Positions 1 to 11,681 are shown, numbered from the stretch's first letter. The stretch: 64,000 nt of DNA from Anodontia alba (GCA_964016985.1 OZ024828.1:83468308-83532307), one strand, 5' to 3'. The notes: a model not told the origin generated them from the letters alone. Made by a program: numbers and translations.

Positions 1-42
1 CATCTGCAGAAATTTTTACCAAGCATGCTTAGCTTTAAATCC
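1..42 (+). repeat. Type I MITE, 3' end only (cut by window edge)
   Basis: The text catctgcagaaatttttacc followed by aagcatgcttagc matches the right end of the type I MITEs seen whole at 29199-29397 and 41547-41748. The rest lies outside the window. Confidence 0.55.
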
Positions 43-202
43 TAAGATATTTATCCTAAATATTCAGATATGCCTCAGCAAACAGTGCAAACCCAAATCA
101 GATGCTGCAGAACATGGCATCTGATCAGCTAATGTCACTCATCCAGCAGGCTTTTAGACACATCAACAGGGTTAAAAATGGACTTGGTTGCATGATGTAT
201 TT

Positions 203-450
203 CTGGGCCCAGTTGTTCAAAGCGTCGTTAGCTTAACAAGCTCGTTAAGGGTCATTTCGTTAACTATTTTAGCGGATTCAATATACAATATTCTGATATT
301 TTTTGCTGAAAAAATGTGAGTAGCTTTTGCACTGCAAAAGCTACTCACATTTTTTCAGCAAAAAATTTCAGCATATTTGCGTATCACTTGATGCAAATTT
401 TAATGAGTCGTTAACTAACGACATCATTAGCTTTGAACAACTGGGCCCAG
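203..450. repeat. Type A palindromic MITE, full copy
   Basis: The ends are CTGGGCCCAGTTGTTCAAAG and its complement CTTTGAACAACTGGGCCCAG. Almost the whole element is one palindrome: the centre pairs tgtgagtagcttttgcactg with its complement near 315-352, and the outer arms hold TCGTTAGCTTAAC and its counterpart. Two further near-full copies lie at 56281-56527 and 57026-57274, and decayed ones at 24690-24830 and 32822-33047. There is no coding capacity; an apparent 119-codon frame at 327-686 starts inside it and runs into an unrelated repeat. The superfamily is not known. Confidence 0.9.
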
Positions 451-683
451 TTCATGAACTAACTTGTTACATGTGTTTTTACTCTCAAAGGATCCCTCTG
501 CTGGCTCTCAAAGGATCCCTCTCTGCAGAATTTGATGTTCAAATTTTAGGAGAAAAATTGTTAGGAGTTAACCCATTTACTTCGAGTGGACTCTTCAACC
601 ATAACTACTTGGACCAGTCTATTTTTAATAGCTGGTTAGATTTTATTATTACTTTAGGAATCCCTATAGAAAAGTGTAGACAC

Positions 684-772
684 TGATCATTCTGTTGCAT
701 CTGATCTGGGTCTGCACTGTTTGCTATTGCCCGTTAGAGAAGTTTCCAGACTAAAACGGGTGAACCCAATAC
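684..772. repeat. Type F MITE fragment
   Basis: It carries the second arm of the F core (CATCTGATCTGGGTCTGCAC then TGTTTGC) followed by the diverged right end ..CCAGACTAAAACGGG. The left half is missing or too diverged to see. Confidence 0.5.
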
Positions 773-778
773 ATGTAT

Positions 779-1003
779 ACTGTAAATGTCCTAAAATTTC
801 ATACATTAAATGTTCTCACAAAATGGCACATGCAAAATTAGTGTAGACCCAAATCAGTCTGCTCCTGAAGGATCACTCCAATCAAGGTCTACACTGTTTG
901 CCATTCCACTGAGTATTTTAAGAAACAACCGCATGCATACAAATCAAAACTTAGGCCGAAAAAGTATGGAATACGGTGTTGGAATTTGATGACATTTACT
1001 GTA
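779..1003. repeat. Type D MITE, full copy and natural empty site
   Basis: The ends are actgtaaatgtcctaaaatt and ..tttgatgacatttactgt. The inner hairpin has arms GTGTAGACCCAAATCAG and its partner, with CTCCTGAAGGATCAC at the turn. At 913-920 it reads gtattttaagaaac with a single TTAA. The sister copy at 52805-53144 carries a B element at exactly this TTAA, so this copy is a natural empty site. Confidence 0.85.
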
Positions 1004-1080
1004 ATGATATCAAAATTTGTTACCTAATATAATGAAGTCTAAGTTCCTAACAGGGAAACCTCAATTCCAGGTTGTCTCAC

Positions 1081-1180
1081 TGAGGTGCTTCTAATGAGTA
1101 CTCACACAATATTTTTTTTATTGAGAAATAAGAAAAACATCATTACTTTTTGGTTGAATAAGTGCCTTATCGAGAGCTAT
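1081..1180. repeat. Type C MITE, half copy
   Basis: One arm only: GAGGTGCTTCTAATGAGTAC, then gagaaataagaaaaacatca, then the outer end TAAGTGCCTTATCGAGAGCT. The other arm is lost. Confidence 0.7.
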
Positions 1181-1416
1181 AATTAACTATAGACATCCAC
1201 TTATTTAGACAAAACTGCCTCTAATGATACTTTGATAATAAAGTCTCAGCAGCATACATCAAACAAGAAGCATCTGCACTTTCATTGGAAACTGCATTTT
1301 CAGACAATAAAAAATGAATTTATATCAAAGGCAGCTCAGGTATCAACCTTTAATAATGTTCCTGCCAAGTCTATTTCCAAACCTTTGTCAGATATAATAG
1401 CTCTTAGTAAGAACAC

Positions 1417-1600
1417 AGCTCCAGATAAGAGGCTTTCTTTATCCGAAAAATAATGATTTTTTTTTTATTTCTTCTCAAAAGCATATGGTGTAGGTATTCA
1501 TTAGAAGTGCCTTATCAAGTTGCTTCTAATGAGTACCTACACCATATGTTTTCATTTTTTTGGAATTTCAATTAAAAATAAATGATAACACTAACTAGAG
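1417..1600. repeat. Type C MITE
   Basis: The outer end AGCTCCAGATAAGAGGC is followed by the inner palindrome atggtgtaggtattcattag / ctaatgagtacctacaccat, centred near 1510. The right outer end is diverged. The short frame at 1232-1453 ends here and looks non-genic. Confidence 0.75.
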
Positions 1601-1639
1601 TCTTGTATATTGACATTAGAGTCCCATATTGTATTGATG

Positions 1640-2637
1640 AATAAAACTGCAAGCCATGCACCATGCCCCGCCACACAGAGACATATTCCCTATGGACCTG
1701 TAGTATAAGGGCTGAAAACAATCTAAGTTAAACATGAAGAGAAGCAATAAACAGTTATTCCATAACTCCAAAAAAAAAAAAAAGAAAAAACACCAAACAG
1801 TCTAAGTTAAAAATGCAATAAAAAATGATAAAAAATAATTTCAGGATTCTGAAAAAAACAATATGCATATCTTCAGACCATCCTAAAAGCGTGTGTAAAG
1901 TTTCAAAAGGATCGGCCTGAAAATGTAGGAGGAGTTGCGGGCAGAAGGTACATACTCCCTATACATTTCTGTAGTATTAGGGCTCGGAAAAAGTCTAAGT
2001 AAAAAATGAAAAAAAATGTGATAAAAAATAATTTCAGGATTCTGAAAAAACAATATGCATATCTTCAGACCATCCTAAAAAGGCCTGTAAAGTTTGAAAA
2101 GGATTGGCCTAAAACTGTAGGGAGGAGATGCGGGCAGAAGGTACATACTCCCTATACATTTCTGTAGTATTAGGGCTTGGAAAAAGTCAAAAATGAAAGT
2201 TAAAATATAAAAGTTAAAAATGAAAAAAAAATGTGATAAAAAATAATTTCAGGATTCTGAAAAAACAATATGCATATCTTCAGACCATCCTAAAAGCACC
2301 TGTAAAGTTTAAAAAAGGACTGGCCTAAAACTGTAGGAGGAGTTGCGGGCAGAAGGTACATACTCCCTATACATTTCTATTGTATTAGGGCTTGAAAAAA
2401 GTCTAAGTAAAAAATGTAAAAAATGTGATAAAAAATAATTTCAGGATTCTGAAAAAACCATATGCATATCTTCAGACCATCCTAAAAGCACCTGTAAAGT
2501 TTGAAAAGGATTGGCCTAAAACTGTAGGAGGAGTTGCAGGCAGACAAATGGTGGGGGCGCTGATGGACGGACGGACACTCAAAATTTCAAAGGGTATAAC
2601 ATAATACCCTGCCACTTTTTTGGTGGCGGGGCATAAA
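1640..2637 (+). mobile_element. HINE-like 1: tandem-repeat Helitron/Helentron-type element
   Basis: The 5' part contains the subterminal motif ATGCCCCGCCA. The core is about four tandem units of roughly 190 bp (each with aataatttcaggattctgaa, cagaccatcctaaaa and tgtaggaggagttgcgggca). Near the 3' end there is a GGACGGACGG tract, then the hairpin CCTGCCAC-TTTTTT-GGTGGCGGGG, then CATAAAAAT. The 5' subterminal motif is complementary to the 3' stem. There is no transposase, so it is non-autonomous. The assignment to Helentron-associated elements rests on this architecture and its resemblance to bivalve pearl/CvA elements; the exact 5' boundary is uncertain. Confidence 0.7.
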
Positions 2638-3649
2638 AATTGGAGACAAGAAATAGTTCTTGAAAAAAGTGTCTATATTAGTTGTTATTGGGGGAAGAAA
2701 GTAGACATTTATTTTTTTATTTGGGAATTCCCATCTACTTGGCTAGATTTATATCATAGCATTTGCATAAAATTTGTTGTAGGCATATGAAATTAAGAAG
2801 CTGCATAATGCATTTCTTCACTAGTCATAACAAGTAGTTTTGAAATGTTTTTATTAAAGGCAAAAATTCTGTTTTTTCTTTTGAAATAGTAAGTAGTCAT
2901 GTGTGAAAAGAACAGTTCTAGAAGAAATTTGTGGCTAGTCTAGGGAGCCATATCACACCGTATGAATACAGCGTAGAAGCAGAACAGACCTGCATAATTC
3001 ATGACATCATTAATATTTTCCAATTAAAAATTATACACTGGTTGTTAAACTAAACAAAGAACTTATGGGAAACAAGAAATGACTTTATAAATGTAATTGT
3101 TAATGTGCTTACAAATAACTATTTACCTGAACTGACATAAAAATCATGCTCGGAATGGCACATTATCACTGATAAACATTTGAAATACTTACGAAGCAAT
3201 ACATTGAGCATATTTTCAATTTGCCACAATATTACAGTATTAAAATTGCAGTTGTAAAAGTTCTACAAGCAAGATTGGTTGTTATTATCAATAGGTCTGG
3301 ATTTTATCAAGTATATGTATCGTACTTACCTCCCTTAAAATGCAGAGTTTTCAGAAAAATCATTTGAAGTGAAAATACTGTTTCTTCAAAGTAATTATAG
3401 TAATAAGTAAAGTTGAAGTGTCTTTTAGCTTATTCAATTTTCTATATTTGAAAGTAATAACACTTTCTGGGGACACTGAGTTTTAATTCTGAGAAAAATC
3501 AAATTAGTTCTGTATAAGAACTGTGTTTTTTGCTGCCTCTATGTGCCTCAGGTGCCTGGTAGCATTAAAAATCTGCACAACAACAACGATCATGAGACTG
3601 CTTTCTTTAAAGGGAGAGAACTCAATGACTTCTAAAATGGTACCATGTA
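2638..3649. other. No recognisable feature
   Basis: AT-rich sequence with no long reading frame, palindrome or tandem repeat that I can recognise. Confidence 0.6.
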
Positions 3650-3863
3650 TTAACCCTTGTCCTGCTGAACCCGGATATACCCTGCCTTTGCAAACAGTGT
3701 AGATCCAGATCAGTTGGCTTCTGAAGAAGCCAACTGATCTGGATCTGCACTGTTTGATATTAAGTATGTGAATTTATAGCAACAATCCAGATCAAGTAAT
3801 CTGATTGGCTGTAAATTAGAAGTGGGCGTGGCATCTTAATTTATTCAGCAGGACAAGAGTTAA
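3650..3863. repeat. Type B MITE (piggyBac-like ends), full copy
   Basis: It is flanked by TTAA, with ends CCCTTGTCCTGCTGAACCCG and ..TTCAGCAGGACAAGAG. The inner hairpin pairs GTAGATCCAGATCAGTTGGC with its complement around the turn TTCTGAAGAA at about 3723. The right third carries the unpaired ATCTGATTGGCTG..AGTGGGCGTGGCATC. CCC termini next to TTAA are typical of the piggyBac superfamily, and an empty site elsewhere in the window supports TTAA duplication. No coding capacity. Confidence 0.9.
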
Positions 3864-3869
3864 GGAGTT

Positions 3870-4160
3870 GTTGTTGTTGTGTTGGGGTTTAACGACACGT
3901 CAACCCTTGAGGGTCATTTTGTGTCGTCTCCCAGAGAAAGGGAGAAAAGAGATAGAAGAGAGAGTAGAGGAGATGAAAGAGAGGGACAGGGAAGAAAGAG
4001 GAACAGGAATGAAAGTGAAGAAACAGAAGAAATAAAAACATTCCCCCTCTACCCTTACCCACTACAAGGATAGCAGGCCTTGCCCAACTGTAAGCCAATA
4101 TCAGTTGCACGCCCCAGTGATGTAAGATACACAGCACCTTCGCACCACCCGACCACCCCC
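3870..4160 (-). mobile_element. Delta SINE with 14-bp target duplication
   Basis: The element is flanked by the perfect direct repeat AGAGTTAAGGAGTT (3856-3869 and 4161-4174), the mark of target-primed insertion. On the minus strand it starts near GGTGGTCGGGTGGTGCGAAG, which contains a degenerate A box (TGGTCGGGTGG), and ends with GTTAAACCCCAACACAAC. The purine-rich middle gives spurious frames on both strands. The insertion lies against the right end of the B element at 3650-3863, so the SINE is the younger insertion. Confidence 0.85.
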
Positions 4161-4174
4161 AGAGTTAAGGAGTT

Positions 4175-4817
4175 ATCTTGCTGAAAAATACTATTTTTAC
4201 TTAAGCAATAATTATCTTTTGTTCTCACTTTCACTAAATACTGGTTTGTACTAGAGGATATGGTCAATGTGTCACCTTTTTGTCTCTGTTTTCATGAGCA
4301 TTTTCTTTTAAGTTCCCCAGAATTTAGTAGATTTAACTCATGGGAAATATATACTTGCTCCCGTCCATCCATCTTTATATTTTCAAGTAGGGTTTCTACA
4401 TACTGTACTAGAACCTGTATGTGGGCTAGGACTTGACATATTGACCCTTGGGTACAGACTGGGATAGAGTAATCACAGGAATAGTGGCAGTGGTGGACAG
4501 GGAGCAAACACTGTGTTACACAGGACCTCGACCATTTTGAGAGAAAGTTATACAGGTTTGTAAGCCAGAAGGAAACACCCTAAGAGCAAGGCTATCTGTG
4601 CCATAAAAGTTAAAGGACTTCAATATTTTGTCCCGTTAAATAATTTGGGGCTCGCCCCATTACACAGTATTAACATACCTTCTGCATAATGTTTTGCAAA
4701 CCTTCCATTATAGTAACTCTTCTGTTCACATCTTCTTTATGTTCCCACAAACATGTCTTTTGCTTCAATTCATTTCTGCATAACATTCCCAGTTTCCACT
4801 AGTAACTCCCCAAATAT
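4175..4817. other. Unassigned segment with a possible minus-strand exon
   Basis: No repeat family is recognised. A 71-codon minus-strand frame at 4292-4507 contains a helix-like stretch (VLVQYVETLLENIKMDG). An acceptor-like cctagcccacatacag precedes the codons for VLVQ, and CAA-GTATAT could be a donor. I cannot name a family and treat it as unproven. Confidence 0.3.
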
Positions 4818-4953
4818 AACATCTTTTCTTGTTTCTTCTGTAGGTACTTATTAGAAGCACCTCATTGAGGCAGCTCTAATGAGTACCAACAACACGTTTT
4901 CATGGAGAAATAATAAAAATATAATCAGGTACTTACTCTTATCAGTAGCTATG
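4818..4953. repeat. Type C MITE
   Basis: The inner palindrome is taggtacttattagaagcac / agctctaatgagtaccaaca, followed by catggagaaataa and the outer end CTTATCAGTAGCTATGG. A pyrimidine-rich CCACC tract (4955-5000) follows it. Confidence 0.75.
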
Positions 4954-5404
4954 GCTCCCCCACCACCACCTCCACCCCTCACCCCCTCCCCACCCTATTC
5001 TCATTTTGTGTTGATTTCAAAGCCTTAGAAAATAGCACCAAGCCAGCAGAGTAGCCATAAAAAAGTAGTGATTTTATATGAAAAAATATTTTATCAATAT
5101 GACATTGCTAATAAAAATATAATATTTCTAAGCCTTATACTGACTAAATTATTAAATCTCTTTGATATGGACAACCCAAAATTAAAATGCGAATGATAAG
5201 CATCAGGATGCTGATTCTCTTTTACACAATACAACATGTCATACCCAATGTTTGCATCAAGTTTCAAAATCCTAGACGCAATAGTTCCTGAGAACTCTTT
5301 GACGGGGAAAAAAAGTTACACACATACACACAGACAGAGAGACAAAATTGTTACGGAGAAAGAACTACCATGCAATGATTATAAAAAGCTAGGCACCAGT
5401 GATA

Positions 5405-5905
5405 TATTTATGTGTGGGTATACGTAGTCATTAGAAGCACCTCACCAAGGCACTTCTAATGTGTATTCACAAGTTCACAACATATGTTTTGTGGCAATAT
5501 AAGCAAAATATTAGGTTGATACTTTTCTTATCTAAAGCTATATTCAGTGTGGGTACTCATTAGAACTGAATACCATAACTCATGTTTTCATCAAAAATAA
5601 GCAAGGTATTATATAAAACTTTATCTGGATAACCCTCTTATCTTGAGTTATATTTATTCCAACAAGTTATGTAAATATGAGCATTCCATACACAAAAAGG
5701 TATGACATAGCTAGAGATAAGAGAGCGTATCCGCATAATATTTTTCTTATTTCTCCATAAAATTATATATTGTGTTTACTCATTAGAAGCACATCAGCAA
5801 GGTGCTTCTAATGAGTACCACAACATATGTTTTCATGGAGAAATAAGAAAAAAATCAGTACTTTTGGAATGAAAAAAAAAAAGCGACTATCTGGAGCTAT
5901 GGAAT
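5405..5905. repeat. Cluster of three type C MITE copies or fragments
   Basis: Cores lie at about 5424-5490 (gtcattagaagcacctcacc), 5545-5600 (half copy, gggtactcattagaact) and 5755-5850 (full palindrome with gcttctaatgagtaccacaa and catggagaaataagaaaaaa). Outer ends of the GATAAGAG and GACTATCTGGAGCTATGG type remain at 5710 and 5884. Confidence 0.7.
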
Positions 5906-6029
5906 GATAACTATCCTAAAACTTCATACACCAACTTTTCTGAAAAAAATGGTGTAAGCAGACAGTGCAGACCCAGAGAGTCTGATCAGCAGAGTCCATT
6001 AGATATTTTGTGAAATTATGCAAATAAGG

Positions 6030-6236
6030 TGCCATAGCAACAGATAAGGCACTTTTTTCGTCCGAAAAATGCTGATATCTTTATTATTTCTCCACGAAAA
6101 CATATGTTGTGGGTACTCATTAGAAGAGCCTCGGCGAGGGCGAGGCACTTCTAATGAGTACCCACAACATATGTTTTTGTGGAGAAATAAGAAAAATATT
6201 ATGTGGATATCCCCTCTTATCTGTAGCTATGTAAAG
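6030..6236. repeat. Type C MITE, full copy
   Basis: The ends are CAGATAAGGCACTTTTTTCG and ..CCCTCTTATCTGTAGCTATG. The inner palindrome acatatgttgtgggtactca is mirrored by tgagtacccacaacatatgt, with gcctcggcgagggcgaggc at the turn. The reading frame at 6069-6266 is this element. Confidence 0.85.
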
Positions 6237-6279
6237 GTGAAAGAAATATGTGGAATAAACTTTTAGGGCACTTATCATG

Positions 6280-6511
6280 TTCACAAAGCGCTAAGCAAAA
6301 TTGTAGCAGATGACAGTCAAATTTTGTTTTTATATTTTTCTGAGAAAATAAGACTTGCCATTTCATGTAATATTGTCTGCTTGCCATTTCATGTAATACT
6401 GTCTGCAAGTCAAGCCTTATTTCTCAAAAATACAAAAAAAAAATATGAATAAAATAAATAAAAATAAAAATGTCATCTACTACAGTTGGGAAATAACACT
6501 TAAATAACACT
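6280..6511. repeat. Type H MITE
   Basis: The left end AAGCGCTAAGCAAAATTGTAGCAG is followed by the stem gaaaataagacttgccattt and its partner cttatttctc. The segment cttgccatttcatgtaata is present twice (near 6354 and 6382), a small internal duplication. The right part has atgtcatctactacagtt. Confidence 0.65.
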
Positions 6512-6739
6512 TTAACCCATTGTAGACTGAATAGACTTTCCCACACTATATATTGGAAGAGTCCAATTTCAATTTTAGATACAGCGGGCTATGAAATTTA
6601 CATATTCCTAAAGAAAAATGGCTGAATTATTTGCGAACAGTGGAGACCCTGATCAGAAGTTGCATTCTGCGGCATCTGTTCTGGGTCTCCACTGTTTGCC
6701 AATTACCCTTTAACGGGTCTCCAGACTACAATGGGTTAA
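6512..6739. repeat. Type F MITE, full copy
   Basis: TTAA-CCCATTGTAGACTGAATA and ..CTACAATGGG-TTAA bound it. The inner hairpin is CAGTGGAGACCCTGATCAGA / TCTGGGTCTCCACTG, the core module shared with families B, D, E and G. CCC ends beside TTAA suggest a piggyBac-type origin. Confidence 0.85.
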
Positions 6740-6743
6740 CGAC

Positions 6744-6940
6744 TGGAGTTGTTCAGGAGTTTTTTAATAGAAATTTGGTGTTGTATTTTTTGGATAATTT
6801 TTCTTATTTCTCAATAAAAACATATGTTGTGGGTACTCATTAGAAGCATCAGAAGGCAGTTCTAATGAGTACCCATAACACATTTTTTTAAGAAGGAATA
6901 AGAAAAATTATCCCAGAATTATCGCCCAACGCTCCTCCTT
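6744..6940. repeat. Type C MITE, GGAGGAG-ended variant
   Basis: The inner core is the usual cat atgttgtgggtactcatt palindrome, but the outer arms read tttggataatttttctta and agaaaaattatcccagaatt, ending ..CGCCCAACGCTCCTCCTT. This is the second outer-end type of family C, also at 13918-14095 and 60605-60775. Confidence 0.75.
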
Positions 6941-7604
6941 AACTCCCTTGCTTTAAGGGTAACATTTTAGGTTAAACCAATGGTTAAATATACTGCATAT
7001 ATACTTACTTTAACAATTCACCACCAATTCTAACCTTAATATCCAACCCTTATAAATTATTCTCCACCCAGACACTCTTAAGATAACTAGGTCCACAAAC
7101 ACAAATCAAAAAATCACATCACACTACTGTCATGTTAAAACCTCAAAACATTCTAGTTTATTTTCCCTTGTTGTATAAATAAGCTTATATACCCTTGTGA
7201 ATTAAACTTCACCAAACAATGACAATAAACCAAATGGATGACTACTATGAAAACAATGATCAATATTATGTCATTATCACACCTGCATGAAATGGCCCGA
7301 ACCAATTTCATTAAAAACTGGAATGTAAATGAACTAGGAAGTGCAATAAATTGAATTAAATTTTTACAGGATCTTGTGACTCAATTCTCCATGTTTTAAG
7401 GTATTTTTACCTGTCTATTTTTAGGTCACTTCAGGCTTTATTTACCTTTCTTTTATCCACCCAACTATATCATTGTATATCACTCATGGTCATGAGAGTA
7501 TCCCAGGTAAAAAGGTATTGTATATCGGAAATCCGTCAAATGAAACTTCGAATGAAACCCGCATTCACTGAGACTCTTTTGTTCAAAAGTACTGTAAAAC
7601 ACTT
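6941..7604. other. No recognisable feature
   Basis: AT-rich, no coding signal or repeat recognised. Confidence 0.55.
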
Positions 7605-7791
7605 TTACCCTGGTCCTGCTGAACCCAGATATGCCCTGCCTTTGCAAACAGTCTAGATCAGATCAGTTGGCTTCTTCAGCACTGTTTGTCAATAAGTAAG
7701 TGAATTTGTATCAACAACCTGAATCAAGTAATCCGATTGGCTGCAAATTAGAAGTGGGCATGACATCTTTATTTAGCATGGCAAGAGTTAA
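7605..7791. repeat. Type B MITE, diverged copy
   Basis: cctggtcctgctgaacccag .. gcatggcaagagtta. The second hairpin arm is shortened (gttggcttcttcagcactgt), so the stem is partly deleted. Confidence 0.8.
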
Positions 7792-9073
7792 TTTGGCGGC
7801 AGAAAATTTTGGCAGTTTTTATAAGCGGACCTTTTGACAGATTTATATTTTGGTGGAATTTTTATTTCCAAAAAGAAAAATCCGTGATTTCTGACAGCCC
7901 TGTGTGTCTTATGTATACAGGTTTTTTACTGTTTTCTCATTGTTATCTCCCTTACTGGGCACTCTTCTATTGAAAAATCGATAAAGTATATGTAATCATA
8001 TGATGGGGCAAGCAGCTGACCTGATACAGTGATACAATAGGTTCCGATGATTTAAAGTCGGTTTTATTGGCCTTTTAACATTTTGAAACATTTTCTTATT
8101 TAATGAATGTCAATTTGAAAAAGTGTATTATTCTGATACATAAGTTTTTCACCTTGTAACTGATTTTCATCAAGTTTCCTAAGTTGGTTAGAATAATAGA
8201 ACATCTTTACCCGGCCATTCTTTTGTCTTGGACATCATTTTACAAATTATCCCATTTATTGTAAAGACATGCAGACTAAACTTAAAGAAATAAATAAATA
8301 AATAAATTTATCATGAACAAAACAACATTCCAGGGAATAAAAATAATTCCGAGAGTCATCTTTCTCCAATGGTTTGCTAATAAACAAAACATTTCTTAAC
8401 CTCTATACTCAAGAGTGCATTCCAAAAGGAGGTATATCCATGGTCAGAAAATTATGACACTCACTTTTGATTAAATGGATGATACAGCAATCAAATAAAC
8501 TAATCAAATGCCTGGTGAATGACAGGCATGCGTCCTAATAACCCATTGAAGTTTGGATACCAGTAAAATGGCAATTGGCAAACAGTGCTCAACACGGGAC
8601 GGGTCACGTTTGAGGTGCCTTTTGATAATACCAGCAAACTGATGTGTGTCTAGCGATGACTCGGGTCGTCTTGGACATCCGTCCAGCCTGATCAGAGTTT
8701 TCGTTGTCAGTTCAGTGGCCACTACCCAAAACGTTTGTTCTTTTTTCATGCGGACAGCAATTACCAACCATATGAAATGGATGATTAGGCGGATCTGAGT
8801 CTTTGTTGGGTGAGTAGATGATCTTATTAATTTTGGCTCACTTATATCATGTATGCATCATGAAAACATGTTCATTAATCTTTGAAATGATTGTATAAAA
8901 GAGACAATAATTTAATACAGTACTGGAGGCAGAAGCCTAAAAAAGGCGAATTAATTGAAACATTGAAATGCGACACAGATTTCTGATTACTGTTCAGTTA
9001 ATAATATGTTAATGCAAAAAATAAATTTTAATCTTCTGTCCTGAACCTTGTTCTTATGTAGAAATAAATGAAA
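7792..9073. other. Mostly unassigned; decayed F-like core at about 8540-8750
   Basis: The region between 8540 and 8750 keeps pieces of the F MITE (ccagtaaaatggcaattggc, aaacagtg and gtccagcctgatcagagttt) around unrelated sequence. This explains the 87-codon minus frame at 8504-8767. The rest is featureless, including a short AAAT repeat at 8283-8310. Confidence 0.4.
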
Positions 9074-10135
9074 ACAAGAGGCCCACGGGCCACAACTCGC
9101 TCACCTGAGTGAAACCGCCACTGCAGATATGCAGATGGCATGCAACATTTTCCCAATACTCTTATGACAAGGCAATGGCTTAAACAGTTTTTGAAATATC
9201 TTGCTTACAAGGTTAAAATGCTGAAATTTTCAAAACGTTACAAGTAAAATAAGTCACCCCCAATGCCTCCTACCAACTTTTGAGTCAACTGGCATTTCGG
9301 TGCAGTAGAAGAAGCAAAAAATAGATTTTCAAGATGGCTGCCATCTTGGATTTCCGATCGGAATGATTATAGCTATTTTCTGATCTACAAGTCACCCTGA
9401 TGCTTCCTACTAAGTTTCAAGTCAATTGACTTTTAGGTTTAAGAGAAGAAGCGAAAAATAGATTTTCAAGATGGCTGTCATGGAGGCCATCTTGGATTTC
9501 CAATTGGCACGATTTGAGCTATTTTTTATGTACAAGTCATCCCCATGCTTCCTAGCAAGTTTGGAGTCAATTGGCCTTTCGGTTCAGGAGAAGAAGCGAA
9601 AAATAGCTTTTCAAGATGGCTGCCATGGTGGCCATCTTGGATTTCTAATCAGCACAATTTTAGCTATTTTTGATTTATAAGTCACCCCAATGCTTCCTAA
9701 CCAGTTTGGAGTCAACTGGCTTTTGGGTTTCGGAGTAGAAGCGAAAAATAGATTTTCAAGATGGCTGCCATGGTGGCCATCTTGGAATTTGGACCGACAC
9801 GATTTTAGCTATATTTGATCTACAAGTCACCCTGATGCTTCCTAGCAAGTTTGGAGTCAATTGGCCTTTCGGTTCAGGAGAAGAAGTGAAAAAGATTTTC
9901 AAGATGGCGGCCATGGCGGCCATCTTGGATTTCCGATCAGAACGATTTTAGCTATTTTTTTATCTACATTTCACCCTGATGCTTCCTACCAAGTATCGAG
10001 TCAATTGGCCCTGGGGTGTAGGAAGAGTAGGCCTTTAAAGCAATTGTTCACGCCGCATGACCCATGATGGACGACGGACATTGACTGACCACAATAGCTC
10101 ACCATGCGCACTTCATGCTCAGGTGAACTAAAAAT
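9074..10135 (+). mobile_element. HINE-like 2: YY1-motif tandem-repeat element
   Basis: The 5' end is ACAAGAGGCCCACGGGCC, then the subterminal TCGCTCACCTGAGTGA. The core has about seven 145-bp units, each with caagtttggagtcaattggc, caggagaagaagcg, and the near-palindrome AAGATGGCNGCCATGGNGGC-CATCTTGG. The 3' end has a GGACGACGGAC tract, the stem GCGCACTTCATGCTC and AGGTGAACTAAAAAT. The left and right subterminal motifs are complementary. It is non-coding and non-autonomous; the short frames at 9471-10067 are repeats. Confidence 0.8.
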
Positions 10136-11681
10136 CTGAGCAAATTTGGCTCGGTGGCTTCAGAGAAGTCGTCAAATTCTCAACAATTTTCCCATATAAA
10201 TGTTATGGGGCTCATACAAATGCATAGGGAAGCAAACTTGACCTTGCCGTAAAAAGGTCAAATGTCAACGTACGATAATCTTTTCAGCAATTTTGGTAGA
10301 TCTCCTGTCCCTGATGATTTGTGCACAGATTTAGCCCCAAGGCATCCTCAGTTCTGAAGAAGAAGATTTTTAAAGGGTCTTACCATATATGGGCATGGTG
10401 GCCATCTTGGTCGACCTACCGCGACCATTTTAGCAATCTTTCGTTCCCCTGACTTAAGAAGGCACAATATGAAATTTGAGCAAATTTGGCTCAGTGGCTT
10501 CAGAGAAGAAGAAATTTAAAATTCTCAACAATTTTCCTATTCAAATGTATGGGGCTCATACAAATGCATAGGGAAGCAAACTTGATCCTGCTGTAAAAAG
10601 GTCAAATGTCAATGTACGACAATTCTTTTGGCAACTTTGGTAGACCTCTCCTTCCCGATGATTTGTGCAAAGATTCAGCCGCAAGGCATTCTCGGTTCTG
10701 GAGAAGAAGATTTTTAAAGATTTTTACCATATATGGGCATGGCGGCCATCTTGGTCAACGGACCATGACAATTTTAACAATCTTTTGTTTCCCCACCCTA
10801 AGGTGGCCCCATATGAAATTTGAACAAAATTAGCTCAGAGGCTTCAGAGGAGAAGTCGTTTGAAACTCTTAACAATTTTCCCATTCAAATGTATAGAGCT
10901 CATACAAATGCATAGGGAAGCGAACTTGACCTTGCCGTAAAAAGGTCAAACGTCAACGTACGATAATTCTTTTCGCAACTTTGGTTGACCTCTTGTCCCC
11001 GATGATTCGTGCAAAGATTCAGCCCCAAGGCATCCTCGGTTATGGAGAAGAAGATTTTTTAAAGGTTTTTACCATATATGGGCATGGCGGCCATCTTGGT
11101 CAACGGACCGCGACAATTTTAGCAATCTTTTGTTTCCCCACCCTAAGGTGGCTCCATATGAAATTTGAACAAAATTAGCTCAGAGGCTTCAGAGGAGAAG
11201 TCGTTTGAAACTCTTAACAATTTTCCCATTCAAATGTATAGAGCTCATATAAATGCATAGGGAAGCGAACTTGACCTTGCCGTAAAAAGGTCAAACGTCA
11301 ACATACGACAATTCTTTTAGCAACTTTGGTTGACCTCCCGTCCCCGATGATTCATGCAAAGATTCAGCCCCAAGGCATCCTCGGTTATGGAGAAGAAGAT
11401 TTTTAAAGGTTTTTACCATATATTGGCATGGCGGCCATCTTAGTCGACGGACCGCGACCATTTTAGCAATCTTTCGTTCCCCCACCCTAAGGAGGCTCCA
11501 TATGAAATTTGAGCAAAATTGGCTCAGCGGCTTCAGAGAAGAAGTCGTTTGAAAATGTTAACGGATGGACGGACGGACGGACGGACGGACGGACGCACGG
11601 ACGGACGGACGGACGGACGGACGGACGACGGACGAAAAGTGATCACAATAGCTCATCCTGAGCAGAGCTCAGGTGAGCTAA
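10136..11681 (+). mobile_element. HINE-like 3: 5'-truncated element with ~345-bp units
   Basis: Directly abutting element 2, this segment has four to five units of about 345 bp. Each holds caaatgcatagggaagcaaa, ccttgccgtaaaaaggtcaa, gattcagccccaaggcatcc, ggcatggcggccatcttggt and accctaaggnggctccatat. It ends with the ACGG tract (11561-11635), the stem CATCCTGAGCAGAGCTC and AGGTGAGCTAA. No ACAAGAG start is present, so either the 5' end was lost or element 2 inserted over it. A similar unit occurs once in element 5. Confidence 0.75.
11561..11635 (+). repeat. (ACGG)n microsatellite
   Basis: About 18 copies of GGAC/ACGG with one ACGC interruption. It sits just before the 3' hairpin of element 3, the position ACGG tracts occupy in pearl-type elements. 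It makes the translation repeat TDGRTDGR. Confidence 0.95.

Noticed and set aside
327..686. 119-codon frame on the plus strand
   Set aside because: It begins in the second half of a type A MITE and runs through unrelated sequence into an F fragment; no homology or splice signal is apparent.
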